From Laburnicola sp. R22_1 (lineage: Eukaryota; Ascomycota; Dothideomycetes; Pleosporales; Didymosphaeriaceae): a stretch of 64,000 bases of DNA. Location: the NCBI GenBank assembly GCA_014281115.1, contig JACONQ010000005.1, positions 496,001 through 560,000 of the forward strand, read 5' to 3'. A program made the position numbers and the translations under genes. Positions 12,001 through 25,199 of this stretch are shown piece after piece. The number at the start of each line of letters is the position of its first letter. Within the stretch, counting starts at the first letter, position 1. The notes under the pieces were generated by a model, which was not told the DNA's origin, ran no database searches, and saw only the letters and a list, made by a program, of their open reading frames with translations.

Positions 12001-15000
12001 TTCTTTTTACTAGAATAACACTACTTAATAGAATAGCCTACTTAAAAAGTAAAACTATATCTACTAAAAGACTAACTTATTAAAAGCTAACTAGAGCGTC
12101 TCTAAGGAAATCTCTATCTAGCTTTCTAATCTTACTATATTATTTATTAGAACGTACTTAAAGGCTTACTAGAAACTAAGCTATAAGGATAACTTTAATA
12201 AGAATAGTAATATTAAGGCTAAAGAGCTGCCTTTCTTAGACAAAGAACTATTAGATAATAAATTGCCTATTAGTTACTTTGTCTCTGCTACCTAAGAAAG
12301 CTACTAGCAAGACTAGTCCCTAGAAATTATGCAGTAGGATTTAGGTACTACCTCTAGCCCTAGACCTAGAGACTATGATTCTACTAGAGAAGCTAAGCTA
12401 TAGATTAGATAGCTCTTATAGGAATTAACTATTTAATTAAAACTACCCTAGCTAGAATAACTTAGGTTAGCTCTCTTTCGTCCTACTAAATTACTAATAT
12501 AGAAGGAGAACTTATAGAAGATAAATAATAAATTGTGTTTAGTAGACCTATTAGCCCTATAGAAATTAACTAACCTTTTAGAACTTATTTAGGCGCTAAT
12601 ATAGAAATAATTATATACTGCTAGCTTTAATATTAATATAGTAAGCGCTATAGTCTTTACTTTAAATAGTGGCTATAAGTTTAACGTAATTATTAGTTAT
12701 ACTAGCCCTTATAAGCTAACTAAACTTATTAAGGACTGTAAGAGCGAGATGCACAGTCTAGAAAATAAGTCCTAAGCTAACCTAGTTGCTAAAATAGAAT
12801 AAGCGCTTCTCTAGCTAGAATACGCTAGAGTAGAGCCCATCTATTTTTTAAAATTAGATTTTAACGCCCTTCTACCTTATTACAAGGGCGTTAATTACTA
12901 TACTAACCTTATTAAAAACCTATCTACGCTTACTACCTTGCCTTTATGTAGTATAAAGCACTTTAAACTTCTTAAAGCCTATATTAATAACTATATTAAG
13001 TGCGAGTTTATTATTTCTAGTAATGCTAGCTTTACATTGCTAGTGTTATTTGCTAAAAAGCTAGGCAAAGATTAGTGCTTTTATATTAATTACTACTAGC
13101 TTAATACTATTACTAAAAAGAATATTATAGTAATCTTAATTATTAAGGAGACACTTATGCGCCTCTCTAGAGTAAGACTCTTTACTAAGCTTAATATTTG
13201 CTAAGTATTTTACTAAATCTAGCTTACCCTAGAGACTAAAGCGCTAACTACTTTTTAAACCTAGTATAAAAATTATAAGTATAAGGTCATACCTTTTAGT
13301 CTCTATAATAGTTCTACTACCTTTTAATAGCTTATTAATAGTATTCTAGGCAATTATCTAGATATCTTCTATACTATATATATTAATAATATCTTTATCT
13401 TTTTAAAGATCCTTTAGAACACAAAGAATATTGTTGCAAGATCCTACTTTACTTAAGGGATACTAATTTTTAAGCTAATCTTAAGAAATACAAATTTGCT
13501 ATAATAGAAACTAAGTTCTTAAAATATATTATTCACACTAAAGGAATCTATAAGAACCTTATAAAGACTACTATAGTTTAGGAATAGAAAAAGCCTATAA
13601 TACTTAAGGCATTATAGAGCTTTTTAGGCTTTTATAACTACTATTACTCCTTTCTTCTTTACTATAGGTAGGTTATTTGCCCCCTAATTAAGCTGCTAAA
13701 AAATAGTGCCTTTTATACTTTTAGAGACTAGAAATATGCTGCCTTTAAAGCTACTAAGCAACTTATAGCTAGTAATATTCTAGTCTTATAATACTCTCTA
13801 TTTTAAATTACCTATATAGAAACTAACTCTAGTAATAGTATTAATATAGGCTCTCTTAGTTAACTATAATCTAATAGTATCTAGCGCCTAGTTGCATAGT
13901 ACTCTAAATTATTAAAGCCTACTAAGTTAAATTATAATATTTATAATAAGAAAATATTAGTAGTTATATAGGGCCTTTTAAAATAAAGAGCGTAACTAAT
14001 TAGCCTCTAAACTACTAAGCCCTTTAATATTATTACTAATTATTAGGCCCTTAAATGCTTTAGCACTAAATATAAGCTCTCTCTATAGTAAGCCTATTAG
14101 TTTAAGAAGCTATCTAAATACTATTATTAAATTATATACTAACTAGACACCGTAAATATTATAGCTAATACACTATCTATAAAATGAGATAAGCTAAAGT
14201 TATAAAAGAAGAAGGATTAAGAGGCTTACACCTAGTTTTTTCTTCTATAACTACTAGATACTACTAAAGCAGCCCTTATAGCTGTTATAATTATAGAGTA
14301 GAAGAAAAAAGTTAATATAGGCTCTAAAGGAGCCTATCCTTATAAACTTATTAATCGCCTACTATATACTAATTAAATATATAAGGTGCTTAAATTGCTC
14401 TAAGAAGCTGCCTATTTAGAATTACTAGATTTTGCCCTTACTCTTTTAGGGTTGCTTTTCTATAAAGACTGCCTAGTAGTTCCCTTTATAAAGTTTCTCT
14501 AAACGCATCTAATTTAAACAATATATACTTATTAGGTTACTGCCTATCTAGGTCTATAAAAAACTCTTTAGCTTTTATACTAGTTATATTACTAGAAGAG
14601 TATAAATACTAATATTAATAGGTATATTTCTAATTATAAAGACTACTAGTAAAGTAAGCCCCTACTAGACAAAAATTCAGGCTTGTTATACCTACTTCTT
14701 ATCCCTAAAAGTATCTAGCAAGATGTCTTAATTAATTATAAATTATTCTCTAAGGATAAGAAAGGATATAATAATATAATAGTATCTTATTACTGTCTAT
14801 TTAAGTGTGTCTTTTCTATGCCCTACTACAAAATAGTTACTACTAAATAAGCCGCCAATCTTTACTATTAGTATATATTTAGAGTCTTTAGTCCTTCTAG
14901 ATTAATTGTCTCTAACTATAGCCTCTAGTTTATTTCTGCTTTCTTAGCTACTTTATATAAGCTTATAGGTATTAAGTAACTTTTTTATTAGCGTAGTATC

Positions 15001-15550
15001 TATAAATTAATAGCTAAACTAAGATTATAAATTAGTACTTTAACTAGCATCCACATCTGTTTATTAACTTTTATTAAGATAACTAGTTAGATTTGCTGCC
15101 TAGCATAGACTAGGCCTAAGTAATACTACCCTATAATAGTACTAGAGTTTTGTATTTTAAGATTAAGTTTAGGTATTAGCTATACTTTTACTAGGACTAG
15201 CGCAAGTATACCTAACTAGTTACTAAATCTCTAAATAATATTACTTTAGAAAAGACTAAAGTATAGATTAAGACCTATACTAAATCCTACAAATTTATCT
15301 ATAACACTACCTATACTACTATATCTACTATCTAGAAAATATAATTAGAGTAGACTAATAAATATAAATAAGCTATTAATATTACTATTAGGGACTAGGT
15401 CTTTATTACCCTAAAGGAATTTATGACAAAACATCTAATAGTTAAGTTAGATTATTAAATAAATAAACTATACCTAATTATAGGTAAAAAGGCTACTTAT
15501 TTATACTTAAACTCTTATAATATATAAGAGTTTATCTAGTATTCTACCTA
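9050..15550 (+). mobile_element. Ty3/gypsy element B, RIP-decayed, coding on plus strand
   Basis: Plus-strand conceptual translation shows a gypsy polyprotein broken by many TAG/TAA codons. Reverse transcriptase lies at about 12,870-13,760, with the catalytic block decayed to YINN near 13,378 and a PFSL(Y/C)N block upstream. An RNase H-like part follows to about 14,150, and an integrase-like part runs to about 15,420. The gag-like region lies before 12 kb. I could not find a convincing LTR pair, so both ends are approximate. There is no intact frame, so the element is inactive. Confidence 0.7.
10150..10252. repeat. Two-copy ~48-bp tandem repeat
   Basis: The block TAATTYWAATYTATAGCGC...ACTTAAGTCCCCTTAAAA occurs twice in tandem, differing by C/T changes. 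It lies inside the decayed 5' part of element B and could belong to its leader or LTR. Nothing suggests a gene. Confidence 0.55.
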
Positions 15551-17111
15551 TAGAGACAGGCAAACTCCTCCCGTATGACTAGTTCCAGTTATAGTCGCTA
15601 GTCTGAGCAGTCGCTGCTTTAACCTAAGCTAAGGGTGAGTCGCTCTAGGAGACCCCTAATCTGAGCCTAAGTATATATTAGAAGGTCTAAAACTAGACCT
15701 ATACAGCCCCTAAGTATAAACAAAGAGGCCTATTTAGAGAACATAACACTTAGCTATACTTTTCTAGTTATGTGCAGCTTTATTTTGGCTAAGGCTACTA
15801 TCTTTAGCTTAGTTACCTTCTTTAACTCTTTGTCTCTTATTGCCTAAACCTTGCCTGCTTTAATTGCTATCTACGTACTTAAAGCCTGGTAGAAAGGTAA
15901 GAAGGCACTATAGTCTATTACCTATGCCTTACTTTTTCTATATACCCTTAACGTTTATCTAAATTATTAATAAATATAGCTAGGTTCTAGTTATTCTATT
16001 CACGTTTAATAGTATAGCAAAAACTATAACAAGGAATATGCTAGGTAATACTTAGGCTATGTTTAGGTAGTAGAAATTAGCCTATATCTCTAATAATAAG
16101 CTAAGTGATAGTCTTAGCTAAGAGTGTAATTTTTATACCCTCACTATTAAACTTATTACTTTAGCCTAGATCTACGCATAAGGAGACTAGATTAGATTAG
16201 CCTAAAATTAAGAATGTATTAGCTAAGAGTATATTTATATAAAGATAGACTCTAGAGTATTAAACTACTTAACCTACTAAGATAGGAGCTAATATCTAGC
16301 GTATCTAAAAAGGAGCTTAAGCTACTAGAGAGGCGTGGTATTATAGTATACTATGCTTATTAGTTAGTAAGAGGGGAGATTTAGCGTAGTCTCTAGACTA
16401 ATAGGGTGCTAATAGTAAGTGGAATAATTATATTTAATTCTTAAATAAGGCGCTACTATAACCTTATAAGTAGCTTAGAATTTATATAGAAGTGGGGCAA
16501 TTTTATGCGTAGATATTATATAAAGATAATTAGAGTGTATTAAGCATAGATTTAAAGAAGAGCTAGGATTAAATAGTAATAAGGTCGCTAAATTTAATAG
16601 TAGAACTAGGCGGCGGAGATTTATATATACTAGAATAACTATAACTTTAAGTTAGATAAAGCTGGCTATTTTATAAACATTATAGAAAACTTTAATAAAG
16701 CGTGTCTAGACTAATTTCTCCTAGGGCCCTTAGTTAAGAGGCGCAGCTTCTAGGCACACCTTACTTAGTATTCTAGAAGGTATTAGTAGTAACGTCTAGT
16801 GTTTAGAATTAAAGGACTAACTAGCGTATGTATAACTTATCTATTGCCGCTAATACCTATAGGCAGAAGAATCTTAAAGATATACTAAGCAATTAAATAT
16901 TATATACACTAAGAATTATATTCGCAATTATTTCTATAGATTCTACTAGGCTGCTTATTATATAGCGCTGGCTAATCTCTATAGAATTCTTGCGTAATTA
17001 TCTTTCTAATACTTTTAGGGTCTTCTGTCCTATTTACCTTATACCCTTAGTCCACCCATAATATAGTTGCCTAACTACAAATTAAAAGTACTATAATCTA
17101 ATTAATACGTA
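15551..17111. other. AT-rich decayed DNA, no gene
   Basis: About 15,560-15,720 is a patch of higher GC without repeats recognisable elsewhere in the window. The rest is AT-rich with stops in every frame. It may include the 3' end of element B. No RNA gene or intact reading frame was seen. Confidence 0.6.
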
Positions 17112-18780
17112 ATCTAGCGTATATAGTTGCTAGCTATATAGAAATTCTAGCCACCCTACTAAAACGTAATACCTATACTAAACACATAATATCTCTTAAT
17201 GACGCTCTTATAATTGCTATTAAGTATATATAAATTTAAGCGCTATAGCTACTATAACTACTATAGCCCTCTCTATAGTGCTTAATATAGTAGATTTACT
17301 CTATTAAGTAGCTAAAGTCTTAGCTGCGCGTATAGCCTTTATAATAGTCTCTACCTTTATAAAGCGTTAATTTAGGTCTTTCTAAACGCGTTTTTAAGGA
17401 CGCTAAGAGCTAGCAGTCTATAAATAATACTTAAGGCGTCTTGTCTCTAATTCTAGTCGTATAGCTCTAGTATTTACAACTGCTAGCGCCTTGCCTACTT
17501 TTTATTAAAGGAGCTAGGTCCTATAATCTAGATTCTTAAGGCTCTAGATATTGCGCTGTGCTAAGTAGAGATTGCGAGGGCCTTAGAGCGTAGAGAGGAA
17601 GGCCTCTATAGGTAGAAGATATGCCTTCTAAGGTGGGGGTGTTATAGGCCTCTAAGAGACTTGCGATAAGCTAAATACCTAATTAATATTAAATAGGCAG
17701 ATACTAGCAGCTTACTAGTAAGCTTAAATTACACACTTCATAAAGCCTTCCTTCCTAGCTTAATAATAGTAGACAATAAAGCGCTTCTTTTTAATAGGCA
17801 TAGCGTTGTTAAGTAATATAAGCTTTTAGATCTAGCGTTAGTAACTAGACTTAATAATAAAGAAAGAAGCAAGATCTAGAGGCTATAGAATATATAAGAT
17901 ATGCGTAGGCAAGTATAGAAGCTTAATTTAATGCTAGTTGTAAAGCTATAGAAAGTCTATATTAATATAGCTACTATAACTATTAAGAATAAGGAGGCGA
18001 TACTAGCTATTATCTATAGCTATCTTAGGGATAAATATACGCTATAGCTACTTAATACCTATTATATTTAACGTCTATCTATTCTTAGAGGTTATATAGA
18101 GCTAGCTAGGCATAAATTTAGCTAGGAACTAGGTAGTCTATAGGCTCTAGCCCTTAAAGATAACTACGTAGCGTAGTTTTCGCCCTATTACTAATACGCA
18201 CTTAATTATAGAGACCTACTTATAATTCTCTAGAGACTAAATATAAGTCTTTTTTTCTAACTACTAGAGAGTACTCTAGTGTTTGTACATACTTCTAGAG
18301 TAACTCTAGTCTTATCTATATTATATATATTCTCCGTCTATATACTAAGCCGCTATTAAGTCTACTTATAGAGCTCTAGAAACGCGCGTAGCTACTCTAG
18401 TGTTGCTGCCTTAGCTCTTTAAGCCTCTATCTTTCTACTAATTATAGAGGCGATGAGTGGCTATCGCTTAATAAAGTAGGATAGCTAGAGCTTGCTAATA
18501 GGCTAATTATTGCTGTTTATACGCAGGATTTAATTAGCTATTTCTTGCGCGCGAGTATGGGAGGGAGGGCAAGTGCGCGCGTCTTCTTTAAGGATCTAGT
18601 CTACTAGGAAGTCCTCCTATAGAGGAGTTAATCGCTGCTAGTGTCAATGGCTAAGCGCACTATTTGTCGCACCACCTAGTTGGCCTTGAAGCGTAGATTG
18701 AGGGATATTATATGCCTTTGCCACAGCGCGTAGACTAGAATAAAGACCTGCGTTGAAATCGCTAATAGCCTCTCTCGTGA
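17112..18780 (-). mobile_element. Truncated, RIP-decayed pogo (Fot1-like) copy
   Basis: The sequence aligns collinearly with the pogo element at 44,971-46,760, including the stretches around TTAATATAGTAGAT, TTTCTTGCGCGCGAG and AATAAAGACCTG. It is heavily C-to-T/G-to-A mutated. A decayed left inverted repeat starts near 17,112. The right inverted repeat and the transposase start are missing. At about 18,780 the sequence changes abruptly to a FunK1 kinase pseudogene of normal base composition. The transposase would be on the minus strand and is unreadable. Confidence 0.75.
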
Positions 18781-19670
18781 TGTGCTCTCCAGCAGGTTAT
18801 CGCTCAACCGGCGACACAGGGTACCCGTTTCACTATTTTTTCGACGACGAGCCGCTCAGTGTGGTTGTCTTATTTAATCTTAATACCGCTTACCCTCAGC
18901 TGTAATAATGTGGGGTTAAATCCAAGTTACTCCTCGTTCAGCCACAGGAATCTGAGCACGACGGACACGAACTATAGCTTATCTTTATTAATATCGAATT
19001 ACGTGGACGCGATGCCCCCTAGTTAGTTAGATTCCCATAGCCACATAAGCGACCCGCACAGAGTAAAACCAAGCACGAAGCGCCGGCTATCCTAGGCGGC
19101 GAGTACTTCCCTCACATATCACCCTAGATCGAGCTATGCTTTAGAGGCTCTATCGGCCGATGGATTACTCTTAAGTTCTCCTGGTATGAGGATCTGCGAC
19201 TAGTGGTATTTGGAGTAGACGCCGGCGCTCGAGTCGTCTACGAAGCCGACATCCAACTCGCGGTTGGCGGTGGAGCGGTGCACGGGCTGGTGAGGCCTGA
19301 AGGCGGGCTGATGTTCTTCTGCGAAGTCTAACAGCTGGCCGCTAAGCCGTGCAAACCACCCCAAGACGTCGCGTTCCCTCGCTCCCTCGAGCCAGCCCTG
19401 CCAGCCGCTCTCCTCCTGGTAGAGCGGATTATCTCCTTCTTTGCATCTAGACAGCATCCCAGACGACTGCATCGGGCCGCTTGTCGAGGACCACTTTTAG
19501 AAGAGGCAGTATTCGGTCGATGTCGAGGTCATCCGCATTGATTGCTGTCATAAGTTTTGACGGGTCGTCAAGAAGGTTCTTGCCGCCACGGCTCGAAGGT
19601 AGAAGACGAGAGGCCGGAGGGCCTTGGAGCGCATTTATCAGATCGAGTAGAAGATTTTTCAGGTCTGCTT
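18780..19670 (-). pseudogene. FunK1-type fungal protein kinase, N-terminal part, broken
   Basis: On the minus strand, stop-interrupted frames give the conserved N-terminal half of the fungal FunK1 / Pkinase_fungal family. An early LPLLK.VL segment comes first (about 19,470-19,560). It is followed by a NRELDVGFV segment (about 19,220-19,270), then ILIPGELKSNPSAD just after a TAG (about 19,150-19,200). After that come RFVLGFTLCGSL (about 19,030-19,090) and a VKRVPCVAG segment (about 18,810). Stops are mainly TAG/TGA at former Trp, Gln or Arg positions, and there is at least one frameshift near 19,460. The catalytic C-terminal half is absent, since the sequence runs into the pogo copy at ~18,780. 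FunK1 kinases are a fungus-specific expanded family of poorly known function. The pseudogene assignment is solid; the exact ends are not. Confidence 0.75.
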
Positions 19671-20064
19671 ACATTAGACAAGTTTCTCACAAGGGGTTGT
19701 AGAACATTACCTTCGCTACCTAGATCTTCTTCATAGGCCGAACTGTGAGAATGGCGGAAGCTATTTAATCGATCTGCAAATCGGTTTGGAGATGGGTATC
19801 TCCGATCGAGACAGAACCGCCATGGCTAGCAGATGCACAGGAAGTCGTAAGTAGGCCCTCAGAGGATTGAAAGAAATGCGATGTAAGAAAGTTTGGTGGA
19901 GAAATAAGACGGAGCGACGGAGGCGCGACCGCTGCAGACCACGACGCTAACATCGGTGCTCCTCGTCAGAGGCGTGTCCGTGCACGTATGCTTAGTCACT
20001 GCGGCCCCTGAACAGATTGTGTGCTCAAATCGTGACAATATTCGATCGGGGCCATGCGAAAAGT

Positions 20065-20773
20065 ATGGACGAGGCAAACTTTGAAAATGCTTGGACGCAC
20101 CAGGTGCCTATTTCGATTGATCGTCCAAATGACCACGACGGCGCATTTGTCACGGGATTATGCGATTTCAATTGGGATATCGCAGGAGATGGCCGTGTTA
20201 CAACCGCAGCTTTCGAATCAAGGCACAGTTCCGACCTATCTCTCGATTCAACTTGTCCAGGATATTCAGTTAACGGCCAAGGCCTTGCGGCACATTCAGG
20301 GATCGGCCAGCCTGGCGCTAACTCAGCTCTGTCCTTGAATACGTACTCTTCAGCCTTCTCCACCACCACTCTCCCTGCTAGCGCAGTATTACCACCGGAG
20401 CCTCAAAACCCTCATATGGAGCATCTTTGCCGGTCCAGCCCAATCAACGCAAATCTAGGAGCACTTTCAGGAATCAAACAATTGCCTGCCACCACCCGGT
20501 TTTCTTCTACACCAAGTCTCGGACAAATTCCTCCAAAGTCCAAACAGTGCACAAGGTGTTGGGCACTGAAGAAAAGAGTATGTCTTCGAGTGGATTGCAA
20601 CATGAGGCAAACTAACGTTAGTATAGTGTGAGAAAGAACCCTTTGGCATGGGAGATTCTCGCTGTCTCTCATGCATTAATCTTAATATCCCGGCACACAT
20701 TTGTACTTCGGAGCGCGTGATATGGCATAAGCCGTTCCAAAAATGTGATTCACTGCCTAATTTTCTTCCATAA
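20065..20773 (+). CDS. Zn2Cys6 zinc-cluster protein (candidate regulator)
   Basis: Two exons are proposed, 20,065-20,577 and 20,627-20,773, giving 219 aa. The 49-nt intron has a GTATGT donor, an ACTAAC branch and a TAG acceptor in phase 0. The first ATG after an in-frame TAG at 19,993 is used as start. Residues 1-160 are Ser/Pro/Asn/Gly-rich and unlike any family I know. Splicing completes a cluster near the C-terminus: Cys-x2-Cys-x6-Cys-x11-Cys-x2-Cys-x9-Cys (first Cys within CTRCWALKKR; the third Cys is the first codon of exon 2). This matches the fungal Zn2Cys6 DNA-binding pattern, although the last spacing is slightly long and such clusters are usually N-terminal. Reading through the intron would destroy the cluster. 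It sits alone in an island between RIP-decayed repeats. Target genes are unknown. Confidence 0.6.
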
Positions 20774-21009
20774 TGGAGCTAATAATATTACAGGGAAAGA
20801 TAAAACATACAAAATCCTATTTACAGCTGTGGTAGTTAATCTGAATAACACTTCCCAGGCCATTATGTCGGCTCTTCCACGATACTCGTTCAGCTGTTGA
20901 GGCAAAATAACCGAAAGCGCTTTGTGTGGCAGGTCCAGATCGCGCCATTACTGTGAAAGTACAGATCCAGAGCCGCTAATTTGCTCGAAATGCGCAAGGT
21001 AGAATAAGA

Positions 21010-23810
21010 AAAAGGAAAACTTTAAAAACATTATTATTAAGATCTACAACCATTATTATAATAGTCAGAACACAGCAGCTTATTATACCATAACTCACGT
21101 AGCGGAAGTAGCTAAGGAGAGACCGTTAAATAGGCCAACCAAACTGCTTAGCGATATCCCATTTATTTCGTATCTGCGGGGGCCTAGTATACGGTAGTTA
21201 TCTCTAATAAGGGAAGAATCCCCACTCCTAGTAAACACGTATACAAAACCTATAGTTCGCAATTAGTTTTTACTTTTATTAGAAAAAATAATAAGAGATT
21301 TACTTATTCTACTTTACTTTATAGTAACTAACTTAAGTTACTAATAACACATTTCTATTATAGTGAGTAGCTATAATTACTAGTTAATTTATACGTTAAA
21401 TCTCTTAGTTTATAAGTTAGGCTGTGACATTAGTTTTTTATAGGCCTTATCTAAAAATCGCGTGGTTATACACGCGAATAGAAGCTAGAGAAGAGTGTTA
21501 AATTTTTTATAAAGTAATTAAGCGGTTAATTAATTTATTAATATTAAAACGCACATTTAAGCTTAAGTTCTAAATAGATTATTATAATCTAGCGAAGGGG
21601 CTTATTACTACGTAGAATTTAACCATATTTAGAAATAATTATATATACTAGCGTAGAAAGCCCTAGAGTGCAGCACGTAAAATGTTAGTTTTTATATCTA
21701 AACTATTATTTGCGCGATTCTTCTTTTGGGTTATTTTTAATAAAGATTTCTTATTATTCGCTCTCTATAAGTATGGGCAAATTAAGGGTAGGCGGCTCTA
21801 AAAAAAATAACACTTTTTTATTTATAGTATTCTATGCTATAGTTTGGCCTAATATTACGTTTAAAGGTAGTTGCTCTAATATGTTAACTTGCTTAGCTTT
21901 TCTTAGCCTTTTCTTTTTAATCTAGCGCGTAGTCTTTAAACTAGATTGTGTATCTATCTTTTTTATATCTTTAGAAAGTTAGTTTACGTACTTAGAATAC
22001 GATTGCTATATACTAGTATTAGAATAATATAGGCAATTAGCTAAGAATACCTATAATCTATAAGATTCTCTGTAAGAATTCCTCTAAAGTTATATAAGAG
22101 TAGCTGTCCTCTTTGTCTTAAAAGCCTATAACTAATACGATGTTAACACTTAGCTCTTTATATTAATAAACCTTATTTTCTAATCCGCGTAATTGTTTCT
22201 TTAGCTGTTTGTTTTGGTCTCTAGCTGACTGCTTTGCCATAGCTGCAGATATACAGAGTATATAATAAATTCTATTAAGTCTATAGAATAGTACTATATA
22301 TTAAAACGCGATTATGTTTCTAAAAAAGGAGAAATATCTCAGAAGTGGGCCACTTCTAACCCCTTATTATGTGTTTATAGAGATCGCGATCCTTTTATAT
22401 TTTTAGTATAGATGCTAAGTATAATCTTACTTAAGGTATATCTAATATTAGTACTATTATATAGGGCTAATAGTTATCTATTAAGCGTAGTTTTTATTCG
22501 CGATTAAGGAGCATTAGGTAAGCGATATAGCCACTAATAATAAACTTAAACTCTGCTAGAGAAGGGTACTAGAACTAGTACCCGCCAAGTTAGTTCTTAG
22601 AATAGTATAGAGCAGTACGAATTTTTTATTTATAAAAGCTGTCGGCGAGCTATAATTTAGTTCTAGTTATTTTATACTTTCTATAGAACCATACTTATAA
22701 GAAGTATAGTTATTTATTATATAGCTTAATACCTTGCTTATTCTATTTACTCTAGTTATTCTTAGTTAAATAGCAGTTAAAGAGTATAATTGCACTACGG
22801 ATAGACTGCTAACCATAATAATTAATACTAGTTAAGGGCCTACTAGTTCTATTCTTAAGTTTTTTCTACCGCTCTTTAATTGCTCTAATACAGAAAATAG
22901 AATATCTACTTAGCTATTATTAGGTAAGTATATTATATATAGTATATTATCTTACAAGTTAATAATTGTTAGGATCTATCTTAGAAGGTAATTTAGCCAA
23001 TATGCCTACTGTCGCTAGCTCTTTAATTGTTATAGAGATAGTTAATTAAGATGGCTTTATAGGAACTAAGGCTGCTCTGCGCCTTAAAGAGTTCTTTTTA
23101 CTTAATTTAGCTTACTACGTAGTTACTTTATCTAGTAAAGTAATAAAATAATTTAACAGTATTTTAATAAATTACTAGTTACTTAAGCAATCTATTTCTT
23201 TAATAACTAAGGCTAAGCAATTTTATATAAAGTAAGAGTAGGTAGATAAAATAAATTATAAATACTAATAACCTAAGCAAATTACTATACGTTAATTACA
23301 ACTATAGGGACACTAATATTAAAAATCTTCGTTATGTAGAGATTCTAACTAAGGTTAAGTCCGCACTATATACAGAGAGAAGTAAAATAGAAGGTACTAA
23401 AACCTAGTATCTAGCACATAGTAGTAGTAATAAAATATACACAAAATAATAATAATTTTATTATTAACTTTCTACATAGCAGCATTAATAATAGTAGTTA
23501 ATAGACAGTTAGATATAACTAAGTTATATATTATTTCTTAACTAGGGGACTATTAGAAAGCTATAGTAGATCTACGTAGAGTTGCAATCGTAGGAGTAGT
23601 ATAGATAATAAAACGCTTAACTATAGTTTAGTTATTACGCTTATAACCTAATAGTAGCGTAGTTATAGTTTACTATATATATAGTATATAAGTCTCTTAT
23701 AATATTAGTAATGTCTAGTATACTAAATTTTTACTTTAATATATAACACTATATCTTTTAAATCTAACTCTTTATCTATTATATCTAGCGACGTAATAAC
23801 TACTTTCTAG
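21010..23810. other. AT-rich decayed DNA, no intact gene
   Basis: Composition switches back to AT-rich near 21,010. Scattered short frames exist, for example around 21,710-21,925, but none resembles a known protein or exceeds about 70 codons. The TA-rich, CA-poor texture is that of RIP-mutated repeats whose family I cannot tell. Confidence 0.6.
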
Positions 23811-23820
23811 CAACTTAATA

Positions 23821-24440
23821 TTATGTCTAAGTCTAATACCTACAGCAACACAGCTATTATTTAATTTAGTTAGGGTATAGACAACTATCTAGGTAAAGTT
23901 AAGAATAATCCCTAAACATTTAGCAACTTTATACAACTAGAAAGATTATTAGAGGGGCCTCTAGAGCTTATCTTTAAGTACCCTAATAGTAATATTTTTA
24001 GGCTAATTTGCTGCGCCTTATATCTCTAAATTCTAAAGTGTAAGATAGTCTTTTAGTACCTAGATATTAGCAAAAAAGACGCAGCCTTTATAACGTAATA
24101 ATAGCACAATATAGAGTTTATACTATAGAAGCTTAAAAATATAACTAAAAATAAAAGTAATAAGAACTATAAATATAAGAACTAAAGTAAAAGGGAGAAA
24201 GAGTTTATTATAATATATAAGACGCTAAAGGCGTAGTAGTAATATAAGAAACTTATTAAGATAGTAGTAATTATCTAGGCTACTATTAAGGCGAAGGACC
24301 GTAAGTAATAAGGGTAAGAGTAAGAGTAAGTAGTAGTAGCAGAAGCATAGGAGAGATAGGTAGTAGCGGCAAGGTCCTAGGGGGCAGTATATAGCTTACT
24401 AGTTGCGAGGAGAAATCTACTATAGAAAAGTAATAAGCTA
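23821..24440 (+). pseudogene. Decayed unidentified transposon-like ORF
   Basis: From an ATG at 23,821 the plus-strand frame can be followed for about 200 codons with TAG/TAA at putative Gln, Trp or Arg positions. It contains a hydrophobic segment rich in Leu/Ile/Cys (about 23,940-24,050) and then a Lys/Gln-rich tail (about 24,130-24,330). No family was recognised. It lies directly upstream of an inverted-repeat remnant and element C. It could be a gag-like or hypothetical transposon protein. Confidence 0.35.
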
Positions 24441-24737
24441 GTTAGGTTAGTTACTATTGTAATTATTATTATTATTATAGCAAAAAAATTATTAAAAAAT
24501 TATTAATTACGTAATACAGTGGTTAGTTAAACAGCTGGCCTAGGATTACGTAATATTACGGATTAATCCTAGGAGAAAAAGGGACACTAATATATTAATT
24601 AAAAGGTTAGTTAATTAACTAATATATAATTATAAAACCTTATAGCGCACCTAAACTAGTCTAAGTAGCACTATACTAAAGATCTTAACTTTATAGAGTG
24701 TAATTAAGCGTTAATATAAGATAATTTATATAGCGAT

Positions 24738-24850
24738 AAATAAACTACCTAGGAGTAGCACGACAAAGACTTTTATCTTAAATAACATAATAAAAAAAGC
24801 AGAGCCTCCTGCTTAGTAATTAAAAAGAGCGTGAAAAGGGTAATTATAAA
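24738..24850 (+). repeat. Inverted-repeat end, CTACCTAGG family
   Basis: The block beginning CTACCTAGGAGTAGCACGAC recurs at 42,537 and 44,074, and in inverted orientation ending at 44,474. It contains TTTTATCTTAAATAA and AGCAGAGCC landmarks. The matching opposite end near 24.7 kb was not found, so this is treated as an orphan terminus of the same small DNA-transposon family. Confidence 0.55.
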
Positions 24851-25199
24851 AAAAGTAATAATTTATATTATAGAATAAAAGCGCTTAATTAAATAGACTT
24901 ATTTAAGTAAGATTAATCTAATCTAAGGTCTTTTTAACTAGTATAATAGTGTTACAATCTCCTAAAGGAGATTAGTGCTTGCTACTCTTACCTAAGAGGA
25001 GATTAGAAGACAAAGCACTACCCTTCTTTATCTTCTTTTTACTTAAGCATATCTTTAAGCAATCTTTAAGATGCTTTATAAGATTAGGATAAGAAGATTA
25101 GTACTACTTAAATTAATAAATAAATAAAAAGTACTAATAATTATATACTAAATTATTATTTATCTAACACTAAATAAACTAGCGCATTTCCTCTTTAAG

